DNA of 64,000 nucleotides from Tolypeutes matacus. Taxonomy: Eukaryota > Chordata > Mammalia > Cingulata > Chlamyphoridae. The notes beneath the pieces were generated by a model that did no database searches, had not been told where the DNA came from, and was given only the letters and a program-made list of their open reading frames with translations. Every line of letters starts with the position of its first letter. Position 1 is the stretch's first letter. Positions 1 to 13,600 of the stretch are shown in pieces. A program made the position numbers and the translations under genes. The stretch is taken from the NCBI GenBank assembly GCA_026826555.1, contig JAKSZT010053883.1, forward strand, positions 32,953,955-33,017,954, written 5' to 3'.

Positions 1-299
1 TCTGTCTATATTTTTTGTTTAGTTTCCATTTCAGTGTAATTTTTTCTTGGTTCAAGGGAAGTTCCCTGTTAGTCACCTAGTGACAGTCACTGCTCCATTT
101 TAAAACTTGTCTGAAAAGTTTATGTGGGCAGTAGGAACTTCTATTTCTCATGTTTTTGCCTCAGGGATGAAAAAAAAAAACCTACTCTAATCCAATTCAG
201 TTCAGAATTGGGTGGGATTAGGTTTTTTCCCCTTGTTTCAGACTGAAAAATGAACCTATACTATCACTTTTTCATTCCCTTTAAATGTGAAAACTATAG
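1..299 (+). other. Intron 3' end upstream of E1
   Basis: No reading frame or recognised repeat. It ends in a T-rich stretch (cactttttcattcccttt) followed by the acceptor ..actatag at 299. Confidence 0.7.
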
Positions 300-466
300 T
301 TGCTCCAGCGGCTCTTAGATGATCGAAAGGCCACAGTAGACATGCTTCAAGCAGAAGGAGGTAGAATAGCCCAGTCAGCTGAGCTGGCTGATAGAGAGAA
401 AATCACTGGACAGTTGGAGAGTCTTGGAAGTAGATGGACTGAATTACTCAGCAAGGCAGCAGCCAG
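300..466 (+). CDS. MACF1: MACF1 exon E1 (spectrin rod)
   Basis: Encodes [15 protein letters not shown] to ELLSKAAA plus two bases of an Arg codon; donor ag/gtaagg. It supplies the last helix of one spectrin repeat. The start is set by acceptor actatag/ttg. A second in-frame acceptor, tccag/cgg, would start the exon at 309 and drop LLQ, so a 9-nt difference at the 5' edge is possible. Confidence 0.9.
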
Positions 467-3400
467 GTAAGGCCAAAGGGGTTTTCAGGAATGGGTCACA
501 GAAGGTTTGTTTTGTCCTGTTTTTTTTTTTACTTGCTATCACTGAGACACTCTAAAAGCTTCTGGAAGGATTTATTTTTTTTTTTTTTTAAAGATTTTAT
601 TTATTTATTCATTTATCCCCCCCTTGCTGCCTGTGCTCGCCGGGTCAGCCAACCACACCGTGCGGGCGGGCCCGCCCTCACCAGGAGGCCCCGGGAACCG
701 AACCCGGGGCCTCCCATATGGCAAACGGGAGCCCCACTGATTGAGCCACAGCTGCTTCCCTGGAAGGATTTAAACAGTGCTTGGAAGGTGTTTAATGACT
801 TTTTTTTTTTTTTTTACCGGGAGGTCCTGGGAATTGAACCCGGGTCCCTCCATATGGGAGACGGACGCCCAACCAGTTGAGCTACATCCGACCCCCTAAT
901 GGCTTTTATCTTAAGGAAGGATACATTTTTAGAGATGATCCTCAAAACCAGACTCGCTGTCGGGAAATAAGCTTCAGCTACTCCATAAATGTCTGAGTAC
1001 TAGAAAACTCATTGCTCTCTGTTATTGTTCTGCTGCAGTGTAATCACTGTTCCAAATGACAGATGCAGACTCTTAAAAGCCAGCCAAGTTATTTTTTGAG
1101 TTTTGAAGCAGATTTTTTTCCCTTCGTATTTATAAATAATGTTTTTGATACTTGGAATGAACATTTCTTACATTTCTTTTCTATTCATTTATCCTAATAT
1201 CTGCATTAAATGTTGTTGCATCTCAGAGCTAATCTATGGTTCTGTTAAATATAGGGACATTTAAGCAATGCATTAACTTTCTTCAATAATGACCAAAACA
1301 CAGGCAGCCGTTTCTTCCTCCAAGGAAGTGCTTTCACTTTCTATAGCTAAAAGTTGCCCTAATGTCACTTGAGCTTAATATGTCACGTAGATGTCTTTAC
1401 TTGTACTTTATACTGTTCCCAGTTTTAAAAAATAAATAACAACTAATCAGAAATTATATGAGAGTACAGGAGTTGATCGTTCATTGTTGTACTGTTAAGT
1501 TTTTTTTTTTAAGATTATTTATTTATTTATTTATTCATTTATCCCCCCCTTGCTGCTTGTGCTCGCTGGGTCAGCCAACCACGCCGTGTGGGCGGGCCCG
1601 CCTTCACCAGGAGGCCCCGGGAACCGAACCCGGGGCCTCCCATATGGCAAGCGGGAGCCCTACTGATTGAGCCACAGCCGCTTCCCTACTGTTAAGTTTT
1701 CTACATAGCCAATGGCAATCGTCAAATAATTCCTTCTTCAGATTCTTTACTTCCATTGGCCCATAGCTTGCTTACTGCTTATCTGAGTTGCAATTATTTG
1801 ATAAACATTAAAGTATGGTTTGCCTATCCATATTAGTGAGAGATACAAAAATGGAAGAATCTGAGTGCTTTTTTCTTCTCTCTATCCATTATGGTACCAT
1901 CAGCCTTCCAGTTACCTAGGCTTAAAACTTCAATCCCGTCTTTTATTCTTCCCCCCCCCCCTCCTTTGCACCCCATATCTAGTCAGAATGCAAAATCCTG
2001 TCTTTTACTTCTACAGTGTCTTTCCTCCGCATCTATTTCTTTGACTCCCTCTCTCCTACCTCAGTTCATGACTTATGGGCTCTCCCTTGGCAGTTGAGGT
2101 AGTCTCATATATAATCACTCTGCTACTAGACTTTTCTCACTAACCCTCAGACCTTCTGTTTCCATCTCCTGCCTCCCCATCCTTCTGCTGTGGGTGGACC
2201 TTTTTGAACTACACCTCTGATCATATCTTTCCTTACTCAATTCAGTGGCTTCTTTTTGCCTATACAATAAAATCCAAACTCTTTAACTCACCATTAAATC
2301 CCTCTATTATTTGACTCTAACCTACCTTTCTTAATTTCCATTCCTCACTCCTTATAGGTAAAATAAAATTATTTTACTCAAGTATTTTCTGTCAATTTCC
2401 TAACTCTTCTTTGCTGTTGGTGTTGCATCTTCCTTGAGATGCTTTTCTCCTATCATTCAATGTCTATCTCCCATTCTATGAAACTTTTTAAAATTCCCCC
2501 CAACATAAAATAACTTCTCCTTCCTCTTAATTGCCTTAGCTCTTTACCTGTACCTTTATTATGGTCATTATTTTATGTATTATGGTCATTATTTTATGTA
2601 CTTTGGTCCATAAGCTTTTTTTTTTTTTTATTTTTTTTTATTTTTTTTTTCATAAGCTTTTATTTTTTTCCTAATGTATTTTTTTGTGACTTCCCTTCAA
2701 CCCTACCTGCTTTCATCCTCCCAGCCTAACACAGTTTCTAGGCCTGTGTGTGTGTGTGTGTGTGTGTGTGTTTGTATTTTTTTTTTTTTTTATTAGAGAA
2801 GTTGCAGGCTTACAAAACAATCATGTACGTGTGTGGAGTTCCTATACAACACCCCTCCACCAACATACTACATTGTTGAGGAACATCTGCTACAGATTAT
2901 GAGATATCATCAGACTATTTCCACTAACTGTTCTATAGGGTACATTTGGTATATTTTTTCCATACCCCCCTATTATTAACACAATACCTTTTTGGCATCG
3001 ATGCAAGAATGTTACCGTATTGCTGTTAACTATAGTCTATAGGTTACATTAATTGTATTTTTCTCATGCTTCTTACCACCTTGCAATAGTGATGTACATT
3101 TGTTCTAGTTCATAGAAGGACATGCTTGTATTTGTACTGTTAACCACAATTCTCATCCACCTCTGGGTTCACTCTGTTATTCAGTCCCTAGATTATTCTC
3201 TAGCTTTCTTTCAATTGACATTTACATCCCTAGACTACCCTTTTCGGTCACAATCCCATTTATAAACCAAAACTATATTAGTTCTACTCACTATAATGTG
3301 TAACCATCAACTCTATCCATTTCCACACTTTTATAATCAAGTTAATTAAAACTTCTACATACATTAAGCATCAGTACCCCTTCTCATCCCACCTCTCATC

Positions 3401-6400
3401 TAATAACCTATACCCTAGGTTTTAACTCCATGCAGTTATTCTTCGTATTTAGTTTATATTAGTGAGACCATGCAATATTTGCCCTTCTGTTTCTGGCTTA
3501 TTTTTCACTTAGCATAATATCTTCAAGGTTCATCCAAGTTATATGTGTCCCAATTTCATCTCTTCTTACAGCAGCATAGTATTCCATCATGTGTCTATAA
3601 CACATTTTGTTTATCCATTCATCAGTTGATGGACACTTGAATGTTTCCATCTTTTGGCGATTGTGAATAATGCCACTATGAACATTGGTGTGCGAATGTC
3701 TCTTCACACCACAGTTTTCAGTTCTTCTGGATATATTCCAAATAGAAGAATTGATGGATCATATGGCAGTTCTATATTTAGCTTTCTGAGGCACCACCAA
3801 ACTGTCTTCCACAGAGGCTACATTCCCACCAACAGTAAAAGGGAGTGTTCCTATTTCTCCACATCCTCTCTAGCACTAATTGTTTTCTGTTTTGTTTTTT
3901 AAATAATGGCTATTCTATGCAATGTAAGATGATATCTCATTGTCATTTTGGTTTGCATTTCCCTAGTAGCTAGTGATATTGAACATTTTTTCATATGCTT
4001 TTTGGCCATTTGTATTTCCTCTTTGGAGAAATGCCTATTTAAATCTGTTGCCCATTTTTAAATTGGATTGCTTGCTCTTTCATTGTTGAGCTGTAGGATC
4101 TCTTTATATAGCATGGAAATCAAACCCATATCCAGGTATGTGATTTCCAAATATTTTCTCCCATTGAGTGGGCTGTCTTTTCACCTTCTTGATGAAGTCC
4201 TTCAAATCACAAAAGTGTTTAAGTTTGAGGAGGTCCCATTTATCCATGTTTTCTTTCATTGCTTGTGCTTTTGGTGTAAGGTTTAAGAAGCCACCACCTA
4301 CTACCAGATCTTGAAGATAGGTCTCTACATTTTCTTCTAGGAGCTTCATGATTCTAGCTTTTATATTTAGGTCTTTGATCCATTTTGAGTTAATTTTTGT
4401 ATAAGGTGTGAGATAGGGGTCCTCTTTCTTTCTTTCTTTTGGATTTGGATACCCAGTTCTCCTGGCCCCATTTATTGAATAAAAGTGTTCTGCTTCAGCT
4501 GGATGGGTTTGACAGCCTTGTCAAAAATCACTTGACCATAGATGTGAGGGTCTGTTTCTGAACCATCAGTTTGGTTCCATCAGTCTATGTGTCCATATTT
4601 ATGCCAGTACCATGTTGTTTTTACTATGGCAGCTAGGTAATATGATTTAAAGTCCAGAAGTGAGAGTCCTCCAACTTCACTCTTCCTTTTTAAGATGTTT
4701 CTGGCTATTCGGGGCACCTTACCCTTCCAAATAAATTTGATAATTATGTTTTCCATTTCTTTAAGAAATGCTAGTGGAATTTTTATCAGGATTGCATTGA
4801 ATCTATATATCAATTTGGGTAGAATTGACATCTTAACGATATTTAGTCTTCCAATTCAGGAGCACGGAATGTTCTTACATTTATTTAGGTCTTTTAAAAA
4901 TTTCTTTTAGCAACACACTGTAGTTTTCTGAATACTAGTGCTTTACATCCTTGGTTAAGTTTATTCCTAAATATTTGATTCTTTTAGTTACTATTGTAAA
5001 TGGAATTTTTTTCCTGACTTCTTCCTCAGATTGCACATCAATAGTGTATAGAAACACTACTGATTTTTGCATATTAATCTTGTATCCTGCTACTGTGCTG
5101 AAATCGTTTATTAGCTTTAACAGCTTTTTTTGTAGATTTTTTGGGACTTTCTAGGTATAGGATCATACCATCTGTGAATAGTGAAAGTTTTGCTTCTCCT
5201 TTCCGATTTGGATACCTTTTTAGAATCTCTGGTACACTATGGTGGTGACAGTGGGCATCCTTGTCTTTTTCCCAATCTCAACGGAAAAGATTTCAGTCTT
5301 TCACCATTGAGTACAATGTTAGCTGTGGGTTTTTCATATATGCCCTTTTTCGTGTTGAGAAAGTTCCCTTCAATTCCTATCTTTTGCAGTATTTTTTATC
5401 AAGAAAGGATGTTTTTATTTTTTCAGATGCCTTTTCTGAATCAATCAGTAGGATCATGTGACTTTTCTTCTTTGATTTATTAATATGTATTATGCTGATT
5501 GATTTTCTTGTGTTTAACCAACTTTATATGCCTGGTATAAAACCCACTTGATCATGATGAATAATTCTTTCAATGTGTTATTGTATTTGATTAGCAAATA
5601 TTTTGTTGAGGATTTTTGTATCCATATTCATTAGTGAAATGGGTCTGTAATTTTCTTTTTTCATAATGTATCTTTATCTGGCTTTGGTGTTAGCGTGATG
5701 TTGGCTTCATAGAATGAGTTTGATAGCATTCCTTCTTGTTCAGTTTTTTGGAAGAGTTTGAGTGAGATTAGTATTAAATCTTCTTTGTATGCTTGAAAGA
5801 ACTCACTTGTGAAATAATCTGGTCCTGGGCTTTTCATTTTGGGGATTTGTTTGATTACTGTTTCAGTGTCTTTACTTATGGTTGATTTGCTGAGGTCTTC
5901 TGTTTCTTCTAGGGTCAGTGTAGGTTGTTTGTACATTCCTAGCAATTTTTCCATTTCATCTACATTGTCTAGTTTGTTGGCATAAAGTTGTTCATAGTAT
6001 CCTCTTATGATCTCTCTTATTTCTGTGGGATCAGTACTAATGTCCCCATTTTCATTGATTTTATTTATTTGCATCTTCTCTCTTTTTTTCTTTGTCAGTC
6101 TAGCTAAGGGTCTGCCGATTTTGTTAATCTTCTAAAAGAACCAATCTTTGGTTTTGTTAATTCTTTCTATTGTTTTTATGTTCTCAATTTCATTTATTTC
6201 TGCTCTGATCTTTGTTATTTCATTCCTTCTGCTTGCTTTGGGAATAGTTTGCTGTTCTTTTTCTAGTTCCTCCAACTGTGTAGTTAGGGCATTGATTTTA
6301 GCTGTTACTTCTTTTTTTAATGTAAGCATCAAAGGCTATAAATTTCCCTCCCAGCATTGCCTTTGCTGCATCCCATAGGTTCTGATATGTTGTGTTCTCG

Positions 6401-7642
6401 TCTCTAGATATTTATTGATTTCTCGCAATTTTTCTTTACCCTGATTATTTGAATATGTTGTTTAATCGCCACGTATTTGTGAATTTTCCCTTTTTCTGCC
6501 TGTCGTTCATTTCCAACTTTATTCTGTTATGATCAGAGAAAGTGCTTTATATAATTTTGATCCTATTGTATTTACATCTGCTTTGTGACCCAACGTATGA
6601 TCTGTCCTGGAGAAAGATCCGTGAGCATTTGAGAAGAATGTATATCCTGCTGTTTTGCGGTACAGTGTTATGTATATGTCTGTTAGGTTTATCCATTTAT
6701 CATATTATTCAAGCTCTGTTTCTTTATTGATCCTCTGCCTAGATGTTCTGTCCAATGCTGAGAGTGATGTATTGAATTCTCCAGCTATTATTGTAGAGAC
6801 ATCTATTTCTCCCTTCAGTTTTGCCAGTGTTTGCCTCATGTATTTTGGAGCATCCTGGTTAGGTGCATATACATTTATGATTGTTATTTCTTCCTGGTAA
6901 ATTGTTCATTTTATCAATATATAATGTCCTTCCTTGTCTTTAATAACAGTTTTGCTTTTAAAATGTACTTCATATGATATTAGTATAGCTATTCCAGCTT
7001 TTTTTTTTTTTTTTTTTTTTTTTTTGGTTACTGGGTACATGGAATAACTTTTTCCAGCCTTTCACTTTCAGTCTGTTGGTATCTTTGCATCTAAGGTGAG
7101 TCTCTTGTAGATAGCATATAGGTGGCTCATATTTTCTTATTCTTCCCACCAGTCCATGTTCTTTTTTTTTTTTTTTTTTTTTTCCCAGCTTACTGTGCAG
7201 CGTGGGCTGGCTTGCCTTCACCAGGAGGCCCCAGGAATCGAACCCGGGGCCCCCCATATGGTAAACGGGAGCCCCATCGATTGAGCCACATCCGCTTCCC
7301 CAGTCCATGTTCTTTTTTTTTTTAAGATTTTATTTATTTACTTTATCCATTTTAAACGCCCCCTTCCCCATTTGCTGTCTTGTGTCCATTTGCTGGGCAA
7401 TTCTCTGTGTGTGTTTCCTGCCATCTCTTCTCATCCTCCTCCTCCAGTCTTCACCAGGATTCGATCCTGGAGACCTCCGATGAAGGAGAGAGGTATTCTG
7501 CTGCCTGCGCCACCTCAGCTCCTGGCTTCTGGAGCTTTCGGAGCATCTTGTCTTGTCTTTCCCCTGTTACGTCATCATCCTGCTGCATGGCTCCTGGGGC
7601 CCGACAGCTCAGCGGCACACAGAGCCTGGCAGCCCATGCGCC

Positions 7643-7694
<52 letters not shown>

Positions 7695-10600
7695 GATTTT
7701 ATTTATTTATTCATTTATCCCCCCCTTGCTGCCTGCGCTCGCTGGGTCAGCTAACCACGCCCCGTGCGGGCAGGCTTGCCTTCACCAGGAGGCCCTGGGA
7801 ACCGAACCCGGGGCCTCCCATATGGTAAACGGGAGCCCTACTGATTGAGCCACAGCCGCTTCCCTATATATTTTTTTTTTATTTTACCGGGAGGTCCCGG
7901 GGATCGAACCCAGGTCCCTCCATATGGCAGACGGACGCCCAACCATTTAAGCCACATCCGCCCCCAGTCCATGTTCTTTTGATTGGGGAGTTTAATCCAT
8001 TAACATTCAATGTTATTATTTTTAAAGTGGTTCTTAAGTCACACATTTTGACCTTTGGGTTTTATCTGTTATATTTTATTTTCACCACTCTTTTTACACT
8101 TGTAGTTACTCTTACTGATATAATCTTCAATTCTAGACTTGCTCCTGTCTTTTCTTTCAGGCTCTAGCACTCCCTTTAGTATTTCCTATAAAGCTGGTCT
8201 CTTGGTTACAAACTCTCTCAGTTTCTGTTTAGTCTGTGAATATTCTAAACTGGCCCTCATATTTGAAAGACCGTCTTGCCGGATATAAGATTCTTGGTTG
8301 GCAGTTTTTCTATTGCAGTATCTTAAATATATCATACCACTGCCTTTCTCCATGGTTTCTAATGAGAAATCAGCACTTAATCTTATTGGGTATCCTTTGT
8401 ACATGAAGCATCACTTTTCTCTTGCTGCTTTCAATTTTCTTTGTCTTTGACATTTGGCATTCTGATTAGTATGTGTCTTGGAGTAGGTCTTTTCAGATTT
8501 ATTTGAATGGGAGTACGTTGTACTTCTTGGGCACAGATATCTGTGTCCATCAGTAGGGTTGAGAAATTTTCTATTATTATTTCTTCAAATATTCCTTCTG
8601 CCCCTTTTGTCTTCTGGGACACCCATGGCGTGTGTATGTTTGCATGACCCTTGCCATCATTTAGTTCCCTGAGACTCTGTTCAATTTTTCCCATTCTTTT
8701 CTTTATCTGTTCTTTTGTATTTCCGCTTTCACAGGCCGTGTCTTCGAGCTCACTGATCCTTTCTTCTGCCTCTTCAAATCTGCTGTTATGTGCCTCCAGT
8801 GTATTTTTAATTTCATTTATTGTGCCTTTCATTCCCATAAGGTCTGCTATTTTTCTATGTATGCTTTCCAATTTTCCTTTGTGCCTGCCCAGTGTCTTCT
8901 TAATATCCTTAATCTCTTTAGGCATCTCACTGAATTTATTAAGGAGATTTGTTTGAACATCTATGATTTGTTGTCTCAACTCCTTTATGTCATCTGGAGG
9001 CTTATCTTGTTCCTTTGGGCCATGTCTTTCTGTTTCTTGGTATGGTTTGTAATTTTTTGTTAGTGTCTTGGCCTCTGGCTTATTAGATATATTTATCCTG
9101 GGCACAGTTTCTCTCTTTACGGCTTTCTTTCCCTTTCTCCCTTGCTGGCTGTGTAGTAGGAGCAAGGATGTAGTTGGTACTGTAAGCTGTGGAGGCTGAA
9201 GCTGTCCACATTGTCACAGGAACTGATAAAGCTCCTCCTACCTTCTTTCTCTGCCAGGGGTAGGGACGGAGCCACAGCCATGTGTAGTAATCCAAGCCAC
9301 AGCCGTGTGTAATAATACAAGCCATACAGGCCAAGATTGTCTGTAGTTGTGTGGGCCAATATTTTAAAGAGAAATACCAGGAAGCGGATGTGGCTCAAGC
9401 GACTGAGCTCCCACCTACCACATGGGGGGTCCTCTGTTCAGTTCCTGGTGCCTCCTGGAGAAGACAGCAAGCTGGCGCAATGGGCAGGCATGGCAAGCTG
9501 GCGCAACAAGATGATGCAACAAGGAGACACAAAGAGGAAAGACTAATGAGAGACACAACAAAGCAGAGAGCTGAGGTGGCTCAAGTGATTGAGTGCCTCT
9601 CCCCCACATGAGAGGTTCTGGGTTTGGTTCCCCGTGCCTCCTAAAAGAGAAAACGAGCAGACACAGAGAATGGGCACAGAGAGCAGACAGCAAGAACAAA
9701 ACAACTGGGGGGAGGGGGAGGATAAATAAAATGAATCTTTAAAAAAATAAAACATATTTTAAAAATACCGAGAACAGCTTTATTGTCTACAGATGGTTTA
9801 AAGATTTTTATTTGGATACTTTAATATTGTATTTTTGATGCTTCTAAATTATTTTAGCCCTTCTCTTTGCTACCCCAAATCTTACTATATTTAGTTTTTC
9901 AAATTTTTTAATTCTAAGATCAGAGATGAGGTAGAAAGACTTGGAAATTAGAGGCAATTGTTGAAAAATGAAATTCCAGTTTAATCTTTAAAATTATATG
10001 TTTTAGTTGCATTGAAGATGTACTTTGAAGACTGGCATATACTAGGAAAGGAAATTTTATACTTAACACTTAAAAATGGTAGCACATAGAAATACATTTT
10101 CATTTTGAAATGTAATTGAATTTCCAGAAAATTAAAATGCCAAATCTTTTTATTTAAATCATTTGTTATTAAAATAAGTTTGTTAAGGGTAACCAGCAGC
10201 ATAGAGCCTGGCACAAAGTAGGGGTGTTCAGTAAAGGTTTGCTGAACTAAAATGTACCATATATTCATGAACCTTTTCAAATGACGTATCATTTGGTATG
10301 TTCTTAATGATTCAAAGTCAGCATTATGGCCTTTCATTATTAATCTGTGAGCTAATACAGTTTTGTGGTTTTTAGTTTTTTGTCTCTCTTCCTTGTCTTC
10401 TACATCCAGGCTTCCTCTCCTCTTTGTAATTTGCAGTTTTTAATCCAGAGTACTTGAAATACAAGCTTAGTTATAAATGCTGTTTAAAGAGTTAATATTC
10501 CAAGTGAGCTTTAAAATCCACAGCTCTTTGGGTTGACATTTGTGTTGGCAAATTCAGCTTTTCTGAGGTGTTTTTTGTTTGTTTGTTTGTTGTTGTTTTG

Positions 10601-13600
10601 TTTTGCCTTAAATCTGGGTTCAAAGTAATGTTCTGGGGTTGAAATTGCTGGAAACCTGATTGGAGTTTTGGGAGGTGACAAAGGGTTCTAGTTCATAGCC
10701 TACCTTTGTTCTTCAACTACTGTCTTCACTTGCAAGTGAAGATATCAGTGATAGAGAAATGAAGACTGAAGATTTTTCTGACCCCTTTAACTATTTTGGT
10801 TACATGTTCAGATGAGGCACAGTCTATATTCCATTTTCATAGGAGGAATAGTACTGATTTTAGACTATCTGATTCTAATCCTCATTCTACCTTGCTACTC
10901 ACTGAGTGACTTGAACAAATCTTTTTTTTTAAGACTTCAGAGTCTATTTTTGCTTTTGTATTAGTGGTGATAATTATTCTGCCCATTTTAAATTAAGGTT
11001 ATGACAGGAGTAATGTTTGAAAGCCTTTAAAGCAGCAAAATGTTACATAAATGTACTTAATTGTATTCTATTTACTATTAAAATTTGAACTATTCTTGGT
11101 AAAGACTAATCTTTTACTGAATATATTTCTGTTACAAGTCTTAATGTGACTTTTTGCCTGAGCAGCTTTTCTATATTTGCATAGGCAAAAACAACTAGAA
11201 GATATCCTGGTTCTGGCCAAACAATTCCATGAGACAGCTGAGCCTATTTCTGACTTCTTATCTGCCACAGAGAAAAAACTTGCTAACTCAGACCCTCTTG
11301 GCACTCAGACTGCCAAAATTCAGCAGCAGATCATTCGGCACAAGGTAGGAACTAGTTGTGGTAAATGAAAACATGGAACTCATCAGAAATCCTAGAAATA
11401 AGAAAACTGCCTGCAACATTCTAGAAGACACCCTTTGTGGGATTTTTAAAATTTTATTTAAAATATGGTCAAATTATTAATTGGAAATGTCACATTCTTG
11501 AAATAAAAATAGAAATTGACAAATCGGCTTCTATCAGGAAAATGTCTTTTGTTCCCAGTTTTTATATTATTTTTGCCCTGCAGTAGGGGATTTTTTATGT
11601 TATTATATCATTTGTTATCATTTGTTATTCATTATTTCATATTTACTTTTCATTTGTTTTGTTTCTGTTATTCATTTTTTCCACTCTGGATTTCTAGGCT
11701 CTGCAGGAGGAAATAGAAAGCCATGAATCAGATGTACACCAGGCAGTCAAAACAGGGCAGTCCCTCTCCTCCCTGACATGTTCTGCAGAACAGGGTGTGC
11801 TGTCAGAAAAGCTAGACGCATTGCAGGCGCGATACAGTGAGATTCAAGACTGGTGCTGTCGGAAAGCAGCCCTGCTTGAGCAAGCACTAGCTAATGCTAG
11901 ACTGTTTGGGGAGGATGAGGTGGAGGTGCTCAACTGGCTGGCTGAGGTTGAGGACAAGCTCAGTTCAGTCTTCGTAAAGGATTACAAACAAGATGTCCTG
12001 CAGAAGCAGCATGCTGACCACCTGGTATTCATGTTTCCATTCTTATTGGTTACTCTGGTATTTTACAGTTTTGATTTGTGTTTCTCTTCATGTTTTTTTT
12101 GTTTTGTTTTGTTTTGTTTTGTTTTGTTTTCCTCTCATTCCACACATTCGACTTTATTTTATACAAAAGTGCATAGCTATAGACTTGGTGCTAATGTGCT
12201 AATCTAGTTTTGATAAGTCCATGGAAATATGCATGTTTAACAAAGTGAATCAACACTTCTAGATGATGATACAGAGTACAACTGGGGCACCTCAATTCCA
12301 GCTCATGATTTACATTATTAATGATATTACTAAGTTTTCATTCAAGCAGTTTTATGAAAGAGAATGTACTTTAACAAAACTAAGTATACCCAATTAGAGC
12401 ACAGAATTTGATTATGTAACTAGTTTTTAGAGTATTTTTGGGAACTATATGCTCATATTCCAGGGATTTGAAGAACTGTTGTAGGAAGAACAGTTTGCCT
12501 TGTCCATTTCATTTTAATGAAATCTCTCTCTGGGGGATGTAAAAACGGGCAAAACATTTTTTTTGAAAAGTCTAAGATACCTCTACTTCATCAAAGTTAA
12601 TTATCGAGAATGTTTTTAACCACAATCCTGATCTTTTTAAGTCATTCTGTACTTGTTAACTTTATTCTTTTGAACTTATTCTTTGTTTTGGACAAAGTAG
12701 ACATTTTTGCTTTTCTTTGATTCAGGTTGGGTGCTTTCTTGGGTTCAGGTTTGGTACCAATAAATTGGTAAAGCCTATTTAATCCTAAATCTCTTCTCAT
12801 CCAGTAAAAAGGAAAGCTTGCCTATAAGTATGTGATTTAATTATTTCGGGTTATTAATAGGGGTAATCAAAGAGATAATGAGGGAATCCAATATCTGATC
12901 TTTAAACTAAATTGGTATTCATCTGAAAAGATCATCTCTTTACTTTAAATTTGTTTTCTTAAAGGTCTCACATTTCTTTCCCTTTGTTGTGCAGTAGTTT
13001 TAGGATTAATGATATTCTTTCCTTTCAGGCTTTAAATGAAGAGATTGTTAATAGAAAGAAGAATGTAGATCAAGCTATTAAAAACGGTCAGGCTCTTCTA
13101 AAACAAACCACAGGTACTTTGAAAAGTGCATAAAAGTGCATCTCTTAGCACTTGTATGAACACAGATAATCACGCATCCAGGAAATCAGTAACTATCCAC
13201 TTCTCTTTGTATATATGAGAAGCTTGGCACCCACTGAATATATTACCATGTGCTCTAGGGAGGCTAGTGACCTTTGTTCCTATATCCTGCTAAATATTTT
13301 GAAAACTAGAAGATTTTGTTTTCTCATATCTGGTTATAGATGAGGCCCTCCCACCCCCTCCATAATGGGTAATGTTCAATGCCACATTCACTGAAAGGTG
13401 CCGAGAACTGCTTAGGAACATCTGCCGTTGAACTCAGATCTTAATCTCAGAAGCAGCTTCTTTATCAAGTAGAAGGTTTATTTCCTGCTTACCCTAGTGT
13501 AGGATGTTAAGTGCAATCACCACAGGGAGAGAGTGTCTATAAAATTTAAGGACTGAATTGAAAAAGGGAGGAATTAAAGCACCCCCTCATCTCCAAATTT

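Larger units (their letters stand above)
2779..9360 (-). mobile_element. L1 LINE, nearly full length, antisense, with nested SINEs
   Basis: The left end is a poly-T (the L1 3' tail), followed by 3' UTR and decayed ORF2. Minus-strand frames at 4580-4831 (C-terminal ORF2, ..[14 protein letters not shown] region), 5661-6074 (reverse transcriptase region) and 6132-6332 are separated by stops and frameshifts. ORF1 is at 8431-9165 and remnant 5' UTR-like sequence follows to about 9360. SINE insertions at 7166-7300 and 7317-7964 interrupt ORF2. An internal poly-T at 7000-7025 also lies in it. The right boundary is approximate because no clear duplication was found. The element cannot be mobile because ORF2 is broken. 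Confidence 0.9.

Noticed and set aside
7372..7848. 158-codon plus-strand frame
   Set aside because: Lies wholly within nested antisense SINEs, including poly-Phe from poly-T.
8651..8956. 101-codon plus-strand hydrophobic frame
   Set aside because: Shadow of the antisense L1 ORF1.
11797..12207. 136-codon frame as a separate gene
   Set aside because: Internal part of E3 extended past its donor at 12024 into intron.
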